Positions 8,300 to 17,831 of a DNA stretch of 64,000 nt are shown here, in pieces. Origin of the DNA: Lysobacterales bacterium (GTDB taxonomy: Bacteria > Pseudomonadota > Gammaproteobacteria > Xanthomonadales > Marinicellaceae); assembly GCA_026982315.1 (NCBI GenBank), contig JALSHI010000050.1:1-64000 (forward strand). Reading direction: 5' to 3'. The notes under the pieces were generated by a model that had not been told where the DNA came from, ran no database searches, and saw only the letters and a list, made by a program, of their open reading frames with translations. A program made the position numbers and the translations under genes. Positions within the stretch are counted from its first letter, which is position 1. Every line of letters begins with the position of its first letter.

Positions 8300-10615
8300 C
8301 TATTCTGGTACCAGGGCTTCGGTGTCTGTTGTCTGGGTGACTGGCTGAATATCAAACGCCAGCGCGTCTCCTTTCACATCCACTCTCACCAGTCCGCCTT
8401 TTTCCAGGCGTCCGAACAGCATTTCATCCACCAGGGGCTTTTTGATATTGTCGGTAATGGCCCGTTGCATGGGGCGCGCGCCCATGGCTTCGTCATAACC
8501 ATGCTGCACCAGCCATTGTCGGGCAGCCGGCGTGAGCGCAAAACGCACGCCCTGGTCGGCAAGGTCATGCTCCAGTTCCAGCATCAGTTTGTCCACGATC
8601 AGCGCCACATGTTCCGGGGACAGGGGGCCAAACTGCACAATGGCGTCCAGCCGGTTGCGAAACTCCGGACTAAACAGGCGTTTAATGGCCTGCATGGCGT
8701 CACTGCTGTGGTCCTGCTCGGTAAAGCCATAGGAACCGCGAGATTGTTCCTGGGCGCCGGCATTGGTGGTCATAACCAGCAACACATTGCGAAAATCCGC
8801 TTCGCGCCCCAGAGCGTCAGTCAACGTGCCGCGGTCCATAATCTGCAACAACACATTGAAAATATCCGGATGGGCTTTTTCGATTTCATCCAGCAAGACG
8901 ATGGCATGGGGTTTTTGATGCACCTGATCGGTGAGTAGTCCACCCTGCTCATGCCCCACATAGCCTGGCGGCGCGCCAATCAGGCGTGATACCGCGTGAG
9001 GCTCCATGTACTCCGACATGTCAAACCGCAACAATTTAAGCCCGAGTTGAGAGGCCAGTTGTTTCACCACCTCGGTTTTGCCCACGCCGGTGGGGCCGGC
9101 AAATAACAAATTGGCGATGGGCTTGTCCTGCCGACCCATGCCAGCCCGGGACAGTTTAATGGCCGTACTCAGGCTTTCAATGGCTTCATCCTGGCCAAAA
9201 ATCACCAGCTTGAGATTATCCGCGATGCGCTGCAGGCGCGCCTTGTCATCGCTATTGAGATCATCCACCGGGATCTTGGCCATGGAGGCCACCACCTGAC
9301 GAATGGCGCTGCGGTCAATGGCCCGGGCCTGCTGGCTGTGCATCCGTTGCCAAGCCCCGGCTTCGTCAATGGCGTCAATGGCCTTGTCCGGTAAAAACCG
9401 GTCGTTCATATAACGGCTGGTGAGTTTAACGGCTTCCTCCAGTGCTTCGTCAAGAAACTCCACACCGTGATGCTTTTCGAACTGTGGCTTGAGCCCTTGC
9501 AATATCTGGATGGTTTCTTCCGCGCTGGGTTCGGCCACATCAATTTTCTGAAAACGCCGCGACAAGGCGCGATCCTTGTCGAAGATACTGCGGGCTTCCT
9601 GGCTGGTGGTGGCGCCGATGCAACGGATTTTTCCCGAACTTAACGCAGGTTTGAGCATATTGGATGCATCCAGCGCCCCGCCAGAAACGGCCCCTGCGCC
9701 AATCAGTGTGTGGATCTCGTCAATAAAAAGGATGGCTTCGGGCATTTTTGAAATATGCGCGATGATTTTTTTCATGCGCTTTTCAAAGTCTCCGCGATAC
9801 TTTGTGCCCGCCAGCAAGGAACCCAGCTCCAGGGAGTAGACCACGGATTGCTTCATCAGATCCGGCACATCGCCGTCAACGATGCGCTTGGCCAGGCCGG
9901 CTGCCAAAGCGGTTTTGCCCACGCCCGGCTCACCCACCAGCAAAGGGTTATTTTTGGCCCGGCGCAAAAGAATCTGGATCATGCGCTCCAGCTCGGCATC
10001 GCGGCCAATAAGCGGATCCACTTCGCCTGCCATGGCTTTTTCGTTCAGGTTTTCCAGGAAAGATTCCGGCGAGTCTTCTGCTTCCCTTTTACGTTTGGAT
10101 TTGTTCTTGCCCGCATCCTTGTCCGAGTTGTCGGTTTTTTTTGTTTCTGCGGCCGGAGAGGTCAGGTCAGGGTTTTCTCCTTCCATATCAAGCATGGCAT
10201 GGGAGATATAGGAGACAACATCCAGCCGGGTAACGCCCTGCTTGGTCAGCAGATAATAGGCATAGCTGTCCTTTTCCTCAAACAGGGAAACCACCACCCT
10301 TTCTGTGGTAACCGGTTCCTTTTCCGCCGCCTGGGCCGAATAAATGGCGCGTTGCATAACCCGCTGAAACGCCAGGGTGGTTTGCGGTTTTTGGTCGCTG
10401 TCCGGCGGCAGCACCTGCACCTGCTGCTCAATGGCAAAACGGACTTCGTTAGCCAGCAGCTCAATATCCACGCCCACATCCTGAAAGATGACTCTTGCCA
10501 CCGGATTATCCAGCAAGCCCAGCAGCAAATGCTCCACCGTCAGGTATTCATGCCTTTGCGCATGCGCCTCACGATAGATTTGAGCGATGGTTTTTTCAAG
10601 GATGGGATCAAACAT
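8300..10615 (-). CDS. clpA: ATP-dependent Clp protease ATP-binding subunit ClpA
   Basis: AAA+ unfoldase that feeds N-degron and ssrA-tagged substrates to ClpP. At 771 residues it has the N-terminal Clp repeat domain (1-145), a charged linker (about 155-185), a first AAA module with Walker A GEPGVGKT (228-235) and Walker B LFIDE (297-301), and a second with GPTGVGKT (507-514). The position of the ClpP-docking IGL loop reads YGF (SYGFTEQ), a conservative variant. It directly follows clpS: the clpS stop and the clpA ATG are adjacent, so translation is coupled. The C-terminal tail is short and acidic. No clpP lies in the window. Confidence 0.97.
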   Translation of the reverse strand: MFDPILEKTIAQIYREAHAQRHEYLTVEHLLLGLLDNPVARVIFQDVGVDIELLANEVRFAIEQQVQVLPPDSDQKPQTTLAFQRVMQRAIYSAQAAEKEPVTTERVVVSLFEEKDSYAYYLLTKQGVTRLDVVSYISHAMLDMEGENPDLTSPAAETKKTDNSDKDAGKNKSKRKREAEDSPESFLENLNEKAMAGEVDPLIGRDAELERMIQILLRRAKNNPLLVGEPGVGKTALAAGLAKRIVDGDVPDLMKQSVVYSLELGSLLAGTKYRGDFEKRMKKIIAHISKMPEAILFIDEIHTLIGAGAVSGGALDASNMLKPALSSGKIRCIGATTSQEARSIFDKDRALSRRFQKIDVAEPSAEETIQILQGLKPQFEKHHGVEFLDEALEEAVKLTSRYMNDRFLPDKAIDAIDEAGAWQRMHSQQARAIDRSAIRQVVASMAKIPVDDLNSDDKARLQRIADNLKLVIFGQDEAIESLSTAIKLSRAGMGRQDKPIANLLFAGPTGVGKTEVVKQLASQLGLKLLRFDMSEYMEPHAVSRLIGAPPGYVGHEQGGLLTDQVHQKPHAIVLLDEIEKAHPDIFNVLLQIMDRGTLTDALGREADFRNVLLVMTTNAGAQEQSRGSYGFTEQDHSSDAMQAIKRLFSPEFRNRLDAIVQFGPLSPEHVALIVDKLMLELEHDLADQGVRFALTPAARQWLVQHGYDEAMGARPMQRAITDNIKKPLVDEMLFGRLEKGGLVRVDVKGDALAFDIQPVTQTTDTEALVPE

Positions 10616-10936
10616 TCACACTGGCTCCACAATGCATAACAGGGGGTGTTCATGCTCACGGGCATAGTCATTGACCTGGGCGCTTTTGGTTTCGGCAATT
10701 TCGTGGCTGTAAATGCCGCATAATCCCTTGCCGCGCGTGTGCACATGCAACATGATTTGCGTGGCACGGGATTCGTCCATGTGAAAGACCTTTTGCAGCA
10801 CCTCAATGACAAAGTCCATGGGCGTATAATCGTCATTCAATATGACAACTTTATACATGGGAGGTTCCTGCACCCGTGGCTTTTCAGCCACCTGTTGTTG
10901 CTGGAAATCATCAGGTTTTTGGTTGTCTTCGCTCAT
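10616..10936 (-). CDS. clpS: ATP-dependent Clp protease adaptor ClpS
   Basis: Adaptor that binds N-terminal destabilising residues (N-end rule) and hands substrates to ClpA. The 106-residue product has the core motifs [16 protein letters not shown] and [16 protein letters not shown], which build the N-degron pocket, after a disordered N-terminal extension that reaches into ClpA. ATG 10936 ([10 protein letters not shown]) is preferred; in-frame starts up to 10990 would lengthen only the unconserved N-terminus. It is the first gene of a clpS-clpA operon. The divergent neighbour is the FadL-like porin, with 230 bases between. Confidence 0.96.
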   Translation of the reverse strand: MSEDNQKPDDFQQQQVAEKPRVQEPPMYKVVILNDDYTPMDFVIEVLQKVFHMDESRATQIMLHVHTRGKGLCGIYSHEIAETKSAQVNDYAREHEHPLLCIVEPV

Positions 10937-11166
10937 GGGCCAAATTGTAGCAGAATTTGTTTTACCGTCTGTTAATTGTCGCCCATTCATTCACCCACCT
11001 GCCACAAACCAGCACAAGTAAACCTGTCGCGCCCGTGCGTCAATCACCAGTAGCGGCCAGCTATGGCTTTACAAATGACCGGCGGGATTTTATGATTGCT
11101 AGTTAACCAATAAGTTTACGTTATTTTAACAAACTGCCTTTTAACCATAACAACAGGGGAAACCTT

Positions 11167-12618
11167 ATGAAACCGAACAAACGCGCCATCTTGGCAACAT
11201 CACTGTGCGCCCTGCTGGGCATCAGCAGCTCCGCACTGGCCACCAATGGCTATTTTTCGCACGCCTACTCCATGAAAGAAGCCGGCATGGCCGGCGCTGG
11301 CGTGGCCAATGCCGACAAGGACGCCGACTCGCTGGCCGGCGCCACCAACCCGGCCAACCTGGTCTTTGTGGGTAAACGCATGGATTTTGGCGCCAATCTG
11401 TTTACACCTTTGCGTGAATACGAAGTTCAGGGCCAACCAGCCATTCCTTCTTTTTCCGGGGTCATTTCCGGTGGCGGACTGGGACCCGGATCGCCATGTC
11501 CGGCACCTGGCGTGCAGCCATGTCAACTGCCCTTTTCCCTGGGGCCTGGCAAGGTGAAAAGCGACAAAAACCTGTTTGTGATTCCGCACTTTGGCTGGAA
11601 CACCATGCTCAGCGATAACACTTCCGTGGGCGTGGTTGTGTATGGCAATGGCGGCATGAACACCACCTGGCAAAGTGGTTCAGCCTATGTCTACAACCCA
11701 CAAACCGATTCCATTGGCCAGGCGCCTGGCACATTTGGCGCCGGTGACACAGGTGTGGATTTGATGCAATTATTTGTCGCCCCCAGCATCTCCCACAAAG
11801 TGGGTGAAAACTCATCTATTGGCGCCAGCCTGATTCTGGGCTACCAGCGCTTCAAGGCCGAAGGCCTGAGCAATTTCGCCGGGGTGGTGCTTGACCCCAC
11901 AAAACTCACCAATAACGGCTATGACAACGCCTTTGGCTACGGCCTCAAAATAGGGTTCAATCTGGGCGTGGCCGAAGGCATGCGTCTGGGTGGTTCCTGG
12001 CAGAGTAAAATCGATTTTGACAAGTTCAAGGATTATTCCAGCTTGTTCGCCGAAGGTGGCAACTTCGATATTCCCTCCACCTGGACCATTGGCGTTTCCG
12101 CCGACGTGGGCGAAACCGGCACCTTGCTCATTGACCTGCAACGCATCAACTACACCGATGTCAAGGCACTGGAAAACGGCATCGCGCCATTGCTGCAAGG
12201 CCAATGTCTGGATGCCCTCAATGCCACCTTGTTTAATGGCACCCCCACTGGTGCTTCCGGCCCCGGCTGTGGCGGCGGCCCCAATGGCTTCGGATTTGGC
12301 TGGGACGACATGAGTGTGGTCAAGATTGGCTATCAGTGGCAACACAACAAGGACTGGACCTTGCGTGTGGGCTACAGCAAAACCAACCAGCCCATTGGCC
12401 CAAGTGAAGTCATTTTCAACATTCTTGCCCCGGGTGTGATTGAAGACCACTTTACCGCCGGATTCACCAAGAAACTGGCCAGCGGTAACGAGCTCACTTT
12501 TGCTGCCATGTATGGTGCGGGCACCAAAGTCACCGGCCCCAATCCCTTTGACCCGGGTCAAACCATCAGCATTGATATGGACCAATACCAGATTGGTATC
12601 AGTTACGGAATCAAGTAA
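11167..12618 (+). CDS. OmpP1/FadL family outer membrane transport protein
   Basis: Outer-membrane beta-barrel of the FadL/TodX group, used for uptake of long-chain fatty acids or other hydrophobic compounds. Length is 483 residues. A signal peptide (residues 1-25, ending SSALA) is followed by NGYFSHAYSMKEAGMAGAG, the family's conserved N-terminal hatch signature. The remainder alternates polar and hydrophobic strands and ends in YQIGISYGIK, a short beta-barrel terminus. A glycine/proline/cysteine-rich loop at about 110-125 and another at about 365-375 are likely extracellular. Substrate cannot be told from sequence. AT-rich DNA upstream (11090-11150) should hold its promoter; a strong terminator follows. 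Confidence 0.93.
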   Translation: MKPNKRAILATSLCALLGISSSALATNGYFSHAYSMKEAGMAGAGVANADKDADSLAGATNPANLVFVGKRMDFGANLFTPLREYEVQGQPAIPSFSGVISGGGLGPGSPCPAPGVQPCQLPFSLGPGKVKSDKNLFVIPHFGWNTMLSDNTSVGVVVYGNGGMNTTWQSGSAYVYNPQTDSIGQAPGTFGAGDTGVDLMQLFVAPSISHKVGENSSIGASLILGYQRFKAEGLSNFAGVVLDPTKLTNNGYDNAFGYGLKIGFNLGVAEGMRLGGSWQSKIDFDKFKDYSSLFAEGGNFDIPSTWTIGVSADVGETGTLLIDLQRINYTDVKALENGIAPLLQGQCLDALNATLFNGTPTGASGPGCGGGPNGFGFGWDDMSVVKIGYQWQHNKDWTLRVGYSKTNQPIGPSEVIFNILAPGVIEDHFTAGFTKKLASGNELTFAAMYGAGTKVTGPNPFDPGQTISIDMDQYQIGISYGIK

Positions 12619-12632
12619 CCTCACTGGCAATC

Positions 12633-12660
12633 AAAAAACCCCGCTGATGCGGGGTTTTTT
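12633..12660 (+). terminator. Intrinsic terminator after the FadL-like gene
   Basis: AAAAAACCCCGC, a four-base loop, and GCGGGGTTTTTT form a strong hairpin with a T-run, 14 bases after the porin stop. Confidence 0.9.
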
Positions 12661-12714
12661 TATGCCTGAGGAAGGCTATAATCACCCCTCCACGCCCAGC
12701 CGTTTTTTTTTGCC

Positions 12715-14415
12715 ATGAGTCACACTTCCGTCACACTCACCCCAGAATACTTGCGCAAACACCTGATTGGCGCCGACGCGCCGTTTTGCACGCCTTTTGG
12801 CCCGCGTCTGATGACCTATGCCGACTACACTGCGTCAGGACGCACCCTGACTTTTGTGGAAAAATACCTGATGCGACTACAGCGGCATTATGCCAACACC
12901 CATACCGAGGATGACATGACTGGCCGCTCCATGACACGCTTGTTGCATGATGCCGAGGCCGCCATCAAACGACTGGTGGGCGCTGGAATCGATGATTGTC
13001 TGATTGCCACAGGCACCGGCGCCACCGGCGCCATCACCAAGCTGCAACAAATCTTGGGCATTTATTTGCCCCCGGCCAGCCGGCATCGCATTGAGTCCTT
13101 GTGCGACACCGACTTGTCCGCCTTGAAGTCACAACTGCCGGTGGTTTTTATTGGCCCTTACGAGCATCATTCCAATGATATTTCCTGGCGGGATGGCTTG
13201 TGCGAAGTGGTCGAAGTGGAACTGGACGAACATGGTCACATTGACTTGAATCACTTGCAACTGCTACTGACTGATCCGCGTTATCAGCACCGGCAAAAGA
13301 TTGGCTCGTTTTCCGCCGCATCCAATGTCACAGGCCTGAAGTCCCCCGTGCATGAGCTGGCCGCCATATTGCACCGGCATAATGCCCTGGCTTTTTTCGA
13401 CTATGCCGCCAGTGCGCCCTATGTGCCCATCAACATGCACCCGGAAAACGCCACGCCGGAACATGACACCCGGCTGGACGCCATTTTTCTCTCGCCCCAC
13501 AAGTTCATTGGCGGCCCCGGCGCCAGTGGCATACTGGTTTTCAATCGCGCTCTCTATCGCCAAGACCTGCCCCCCACTGTCAGTGGCGGCGGTACGGTCA
13601 GCTATGTGGCCCCGCGCGAGCATGATTTTATTCCGGACATTGAAGAGCGGGAAAAAGCCGGCACACCCGGCGTTCTTCAGGTTTTACGCGCGGCCTTGAG
13701 CCTGGAAATCAAGGAACGAATTGGCACCGACAACATTGAAAAGATTGAACATCAGTGGCTGCAACGCGCCTTCAACCGCTGGCTGCCCAATCCGCGTATT
13801 GAAATTCTGGGCGACCCGGACCCTGCCCGGCGGATTGCCATTGTCTCCTTCAACATTCGCACAGCCAGTGGAAAATACCTTCACCCCCGTTTTGTCACCG
13901 TGCTGTTAAACGACCTTTTTGGCATCCAGTCGCGCGCCGGGTGTTCCTGTGCCGGGCCCTATGGCCATCGGCTGCTGCACATTGACGAGGCCACCTCCCA
14001 CGCCTTCCGCGCCCTGATACACAGAGGCTACGAAGGCATCAAACCCGGCTGGTGCCGCCTGGGGTTTCACTACGCCATGGACGCCGCTGAAGTGGATTTC
14101 ATTATTGATGCTGTGGAGTTTATCGCCGAACACGGTGAGCGCTTTTTGCCCTGGTACCGGTTCTGCATCAAGCAGGCCTGCTGGAAGCACATTAACGATG
14201 ATGGCCAGTGCCCACAACTCAAACTGGAAGACGCTTTTAGCGAAGATGACTTTTGCCCTCAGCCTTTGCCAGTCGGTGTTCGCAAACAGTTATACAACCA
14301 GTATTTTGAAGAAGCCCGGCAGTGGGCCGCCAAAGCCAAAGGGCAGAGTTGCCAACATGCTGTGACTGGCATTAACGATGCCGAGGCGGTATTTTTCCAG
14401 CGATTCCAGCTTTAA
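12715..14415 (+). CDS. Class V aminotransferase / cysteine desulfurase-like protein, long form
   Basis: A PLP fold-type I enzyme of 566 residues, longer than typical cysteine desulfurases (about 400). PLP features are clear: EHHSN at 150-154, FFDYA with D229, and the Schiff-base lysine K263 in LSPHKFIGG. SRAGCSCAGPYG (C410, C412) lies where SufS-type desulfurases carry their catalytic cysteine loop, so sulfur transfer from a cysteine-like substrate is possible. About 90 extra C-terminal residues (DDGQCPQLKLEDAF onward) are not part of the core. It stands alone between a terminator and typA, with no suf or isc genes near. The exact reaction is unknown. Confidence 0.85.
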   Translation: MSHTSVTLTPEYLRKHLIGADAPFCTPFGPRLMTYADYTASGRTLTFVEKYLMRLQRHYANTHTEDDMTGRSMTRLLHDAEAAIKRLVGAGIDDCLIATGTGATGAITKLQQILGIYLPPASRHRIESLCDTDLSALKSQLPVVFIGPYEHHSNDISWRDGLCEVVEVELDEHGHIDLNHLQLLLTDPRYQHRQKIGSFSAASNVTGLKSPVHELAAILHRHNALAFFDYAASAPYVPINMHPENATPEHDTRLDAIFLSPHKFIGGPGASGILVFNRALYRQDLPPTVSGGGTVSYVAPREHDFIPDIEEREKAGTPGVLQVLRAALSLEIKERIGTDNIEKIEHQWLQRAFNRWLPNPRIEILGDPDPARRIAIVSFNIRTASGKYLHPRFVTVLLNDLFGIQSRAGCSCAGPYGHRLLHIDEATSHAFRALIHRGYEGIKPGWCRLGFHYAMDAAEVDFIIDAVEFIAEHGERFLPWYRFCIKQACWKHINDDGQCPQLKLEDAFSEDDFCPQPLPVGVRKQLYNQYFEEARQWAAKAKGQSCQHAVTGINDAEAVFFQRFQL

Positions 14416-14594
14416 GACAACGTAACGATTGAATAAGTCACTGGCTGGCTATCCTGGCAACCACACCCTGGATACGGTTTTTCCCCGCCCCGGTCAGTAT
14501 TGCGCTAAAATGGCCGGCTTTGCGCGCCGCCTTTGGCCTTGACACTGGTCAACGCCCGCGTTTCGCGCCTTTGTATTTTTATCAGGAACACCGC

Positions 14595-16415
14595 ATGACC
14601 CAGAATATCCGTAACATTGCCATTATCGCGCACGTTGACCACGGCAAAACCACTCTCCTCGACCAACTGCTCAAGCAGTCCGGCACACTGGGAGAGCGCG
14701 CCGCCGACCCGGTGCGGGTTATGGATTCCAATGATCTGGAAAAAGAGCGTGGCATCACCATTTTGTCAAAAAACACCAGCATCAACTGGAAAGATCACCG
14801 CATTAACATCGTTGACACCCCCGGCCACGCGGATTTTGGCGGGGAAGTCGAGCGCGTACTGGGCATGGTGGATTCGGTTTTATTGCTGGTGGATGCCGTG
14901 GAAGGCCCCATGCCACAAACCCGCTTTGTGACCCAAAAGGCCTTTGAACTGGGCTTCAAGCCCATTGTGGTTATCAACAAAATCGACCGCGACGGCGCCC
15001 GCCCGGACTGGGTCATTGAAAAGACCTTCGACTTGTTTGACTCTCTGGGCGCCACCGACGAGCAACTGGACTTTCCCGTGGTGTACGCCTCGGCCATTAA
15101 CGGCTATGCCAGCTTCGATGACACTGCGCGCGAAGGCGACATGACCCCCTTGTTTGAAACCATTATCGAAAAAGTGCCGCCACCGGATGTGGAGCCGGAC
15201 GCACCTTTCCAAATGCAGATTTCCACACTGGACTACAGTAATTTTGTCGGCCTGATCGGTATTGGCCGCATCAAGCGGGGCACCATCAAGACCAACACCC
15301 CTGTGGCTGTGATTGACAAGGACGGCAAGCAGCGCAATGGCCGCATCTTACAAGTGATGGGCTTTGAGGGATTGAAACGCGTCGAAGTGCCAGAAGCCAG
15401 CGCCGGTGATATCGTCGCCATTTCCGGTGTGGAGAACCTGGCCATTTCCGACACATTATGCGACCGTGAACACCCCGAAGCGCTACCGCCCCTGACGGTA
15501 GACCGGCCCACCATTTCCATGTTTTTCAGCGTCAACGATTCACCTTTCGCTGGCAAGGAAGGCAAGTATCTGACATCGCGCCAGATCAAGGAACGGCTGG
15601 AAAAAGAGGTCACTTACAATGTGGCCCTGCAGGTTGAGGCCACCGACAGCCCGGATACTTTCAAGGTGTCCGGCCGTGGTGAACTGCATTTGTCGGTATT
15701 GCTGGAAACCATGCGCCGCGAGGGCTTTGAGCTGGCCATTTCCCGTCCGGAGGTCATTTACCGGGAAGAAAACGGCGAAATCCAAGAGCCTTTCGAGGAA
15801 CTGGTGGTGGACGTGCAAACCGAACACCAGGGCACACTGATGGAACGCCTGCTGGAACGCCGGGCGGAAATGCAGGACATGCAGCCTGATCCCAGCGGCC
15901 GGGTGCGCATCACCTTTACGGTTCCGGCCCGGGGGTTGATTGGCTTTCAAAGCGAATTCAATACCATCACCTCAGGCACTGGTCTGATGTCCCATGTTTT
16001 TTCCCATTATGGACGCAAGTTACAGCATGTTTTCAGCGGCCGGAAAAATGGCGTGCTGATTTCCAATGGCACCGGCAAGGCGCTGGCCTACGCCCTGTTC
16101 ACCCTGCAGGATCGCGGCCGCCTGATTATTGATGCCGGTGTCGATGTCTACGAGGGCCAGGTCATCGGCATTCATTCACGCAGCAACGACCTGACTGTCA
16201 ACCCTCTCAAGGGCAAAAAACTTTCCAATGTGCGCGCCGCGGGAAAGGACGACGCCCTGCTGCTGGCGCCGCCCATTCGCCTGAGTCTGGAGCAGGCCAT
16301 GGAGTTTATCGAAGATGATGAACTGGTGGAACTGACCCCGGAAAGCATCCGCATTCGCAAGAAAATCCTCACAGAAAGCGGCCGCAAACGGGCCGGTCGC
16401 GAATCAAAAACCTAG
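14595..16415 (+). CDS. typA: Translational GTPase TypA/BipA
   Basis: Ribosome-associated GTPase related to EF-G and LepA, needed for 50S assembly at low temperature and stress. The 606-residue product has G1 AHVDHGKTT (11-19), G3 [11 protein letters not shown], and G4 NKID, then domains II, III, V and the TypA-specific C-terminal domain with [22 protein letters not shown] 14595 ([10 protein letters not shown]) is the family start; GTG 14520 would add an unsupported leader. Monocistronic, with a 179-base upstream gap that should hold the promoter. Confidence 0.97.
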   Translation: MTQNIRNIAIIAHVDHGKTTLLDQLLKQSGTLGERAADPVRVMDSNDLEKERGITILSKNTSINWKDHRINIVDTPGHADFGGEVERVLGMVDSVLLLVDAVEGPMPQTRFVTQKAFELGFKPIVVINKIDRDGARPDWVIEKTFDLFDSLGATDEQLDFPVVYASAINGYASFDDTAREGDMTPLFETIIEKVPPPDVEPDAPFQMQISTLDYSNFVGLIGIGRIKRGTIKTNTPVAVIDKDGKQRNGRILQVMGFEGLKRVEVPEASAGDIVAISGVENLAISDTLCDREHPEALPPLTVDRPTISMFFSVNDSPFAGKEGKYLTSRQIKERLEKEVTYNVALQVEATDSPDTFKVSGRGELHLSVLLETMRREGFELAISRPEVIYREENGEIQEPFEELVVDVQTEHQGTLMERLLERRAEMQDMQPDPSGRVRITFTVPARGLIGFQSEFNTITSGTGLMSHVFSHYGRKLQHVFSGRKNGVLISNGTGKALAYALFTLQDRGRLIIDAGVDVYEGQVIGIHSRSNDLTVNPLKGKKLSNVRAAGKDDALLLAPPIRLSLEQAMEFIEDDELVELTPESIRIRKKILTESGRKRAGRESKT

Positions 16416-16631
16416 CCTCTGATTGTTTCATTCCTGAATCGCCATAACAGACATTCACAACACCGTGTGTCGGCCCCATGACGGTCAACACACACGGCGC
16501 CGCTTTTCCTCTCGCCACTTGCAAGCACGCCGTATTGTCGCTTTCTGCCGGGTTTTCCGCTGGTGTCAAACAACACCATCATAAAAGCTCTTTCTTGTCC
16601 TTGACAAAACTGAAGGGGGGTATGTTTATTA

Positions 16632-16646
16632 TATCCAATTTGGATA
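16632..16646. promoter_or_regulatory. Perfect 15-base palindrome upstream of the 16678 gene
   Basis: TATCCAA-T-TTGGATA is a perfect inverted repeat with a one-base centre, 31 bases before the start codon. A TTGACA at 16601-16606, a G6 run at 16615-16620 and TATTATA at 16627-16633 precede it. The size and place fit an operator for a dimeric regulator or the hairpin of a short leader; which one is not known. Confidence 0.45.
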
Positions 16647-16677
16647 CAATATCACTTCCCACACAAGGAGAAACCAC

Positions 16678-17682
16678 ATGTCCCGATTAATACTTACCTT
16701 TCTGACCCTGTTACTGGCTAGTCCAACATTGACCGCTGGCACCACCCTGGCCGAGTGTAGCCTCTGTAACGGACCGGACAGTTATGAACTCAAAGCACGG
16801 CAGATGTACACCGGTTTAGAGCCTGTACAGCAAGTTTACGTGTTCAAAACGACCCCTGTGCGCATCAAAAAATTCCTGGTATCCAATCCCACGGGAGGCA
16901 CCTTCAACTACCCCATTGACTCCCAGGACGCACAAAACAGTACCAATCGTCCACCGGCAGCAAGCCGTGCCTATATGCCGGGCCTGCACGTCGAGGAAGA
17001 ACCAATTTCTTCGACAGAACTGAATCTTTTACAGGAGCTTATTCACGCCTACGCGGCGCTAAAAAATGAGCTTCTGGAGCACGACACCACGGTTTCACTC
17101 ACCCCTTTTTACCTGCCAGGGAATATCGAGATTGCCAGCGTTTGGGACATGGTCATGGTCGAGAACGAACAATTGGCCATGATGCGCCAAATGCTAGGAC
17201 AAATGACCCTTTGGCAACGCTTCCAGGCAGCACTGAATGATTGGAAGGCGGCCATTTCTCTTGTCCCACCTGGTTCATTACGACTGGTGTCACTGGCCCT
17301 GGAAATACCCTCAAACGCATGGATTGCACGATTTATCTTTCCCGACAACACCAGTGTCCTAATCGCCTTTCCACCAGGCGGACTGCCGCAAATGATTAAC
17401 ATGGCAGACAGTGAGGGACGGAGTATCAAATTCCCCAGCCATGCTGGAAGTTATCAATATCTCTCATTCGACGTGGAAAACAATGGTTGGGATAACTATT
17501 TAAACTGGCGCCGGTATCTGGAATTTATTGGCTTTGACTTTGAATCTGGCGTCATTGGTATTGACACCGTGCCCAACTGCGTGGTCACTCATATTGAGGA
17601 AACATGCCGACTGCTGACAGACCCGGAAACAGGTCAGACTCGACGCGTATGCACCACAAAATACACCTACGAATGTCCCTGA
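16678..17682 (+). CDS. Exported protein of unknown function, six cysteines
   Basis: I do not recognise this 334-residue protein. It has a signal peptide (residues 1-20, ending LTAG), so it is likely periplasmic or secreted. Cysteines occur only as a pair right after the signal (C27, C30) and as four near the C-terminus (NCVVTH, ETCRLL, RVCTTK, YECP), which suggests disulfide links between the ends. The central part (about 110-210) is helical and amphipathic, and the part after 210 is beta-rich. ATG 16678 has the strong site AAGGAGAAACCAC. It lies alone between typA and convergent gpsA. Its upstream block resembles that of the Cys-rich gene at 26097 (see findings). Confidence 0.75.
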   Translation: MSRLILTFLTLLLASPTLTAGTTLAECSLCNGPDSYELKARQMYTGLEPVQQVYVFKTTPVRIKKFLVSNPTGGTFNYPIDSQDAQNSTNRPPAASRAYMPGLHVEEEPISSTELNLLQELIHAYAALKNELLEHDTTVSLTPFYLPGNIEIASVWDMVMVENEQLAMMRQMLGQMTLWQRFQAALNDWKAAISLVPPGSLRLVSLALEIPSNAWIARFIFPDNTSVLIAFPPGGLPQMINMADSEGRSIKFPSHAGSYQYLSFDVENNGWDNYLNWRRYLEFIGFDFESGVIGIDTVPNCVVTHIEETCRLLTDPETGQTRRVCTTKYTYECP

Positions 17683-17730
17683 ATTGAGAGCGCCTTTCTG
17701 AAAGGCAAAGGTGACTTTTCGCAACCCCTT

Positions 17731-17761
17731 CGCCCCGGCTGGCATTGAGTTGGCCGGGGCG
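17731..17761. other. GC-rich hairpin between convergent genes
   Basis: CGCCCCGGC at 17731-17739 pairs with GCCGGGGCG at 17753-17761. It lies between the stops of the exported-protein gene and gpsA. There is no clean T-run, so it may be a weak or Rho-assisted end point, or may only protect the 3' ends of the transcripts. Confidence 0.45.
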
Positions 17762-17831
17762 ATTCGTTCCCCGGCAGATTTTTGTGAATTTCAGGTGCGA
17801 CCTTAAGAAGCCGGTTAAAGACGCCAAACCC

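Noticed and set aside
9755-10639. A 294-residue plus-strand open frame inside clpA
   Set aside because: Antisense to conserved ClpA domains, with no recognisable domain of its own.
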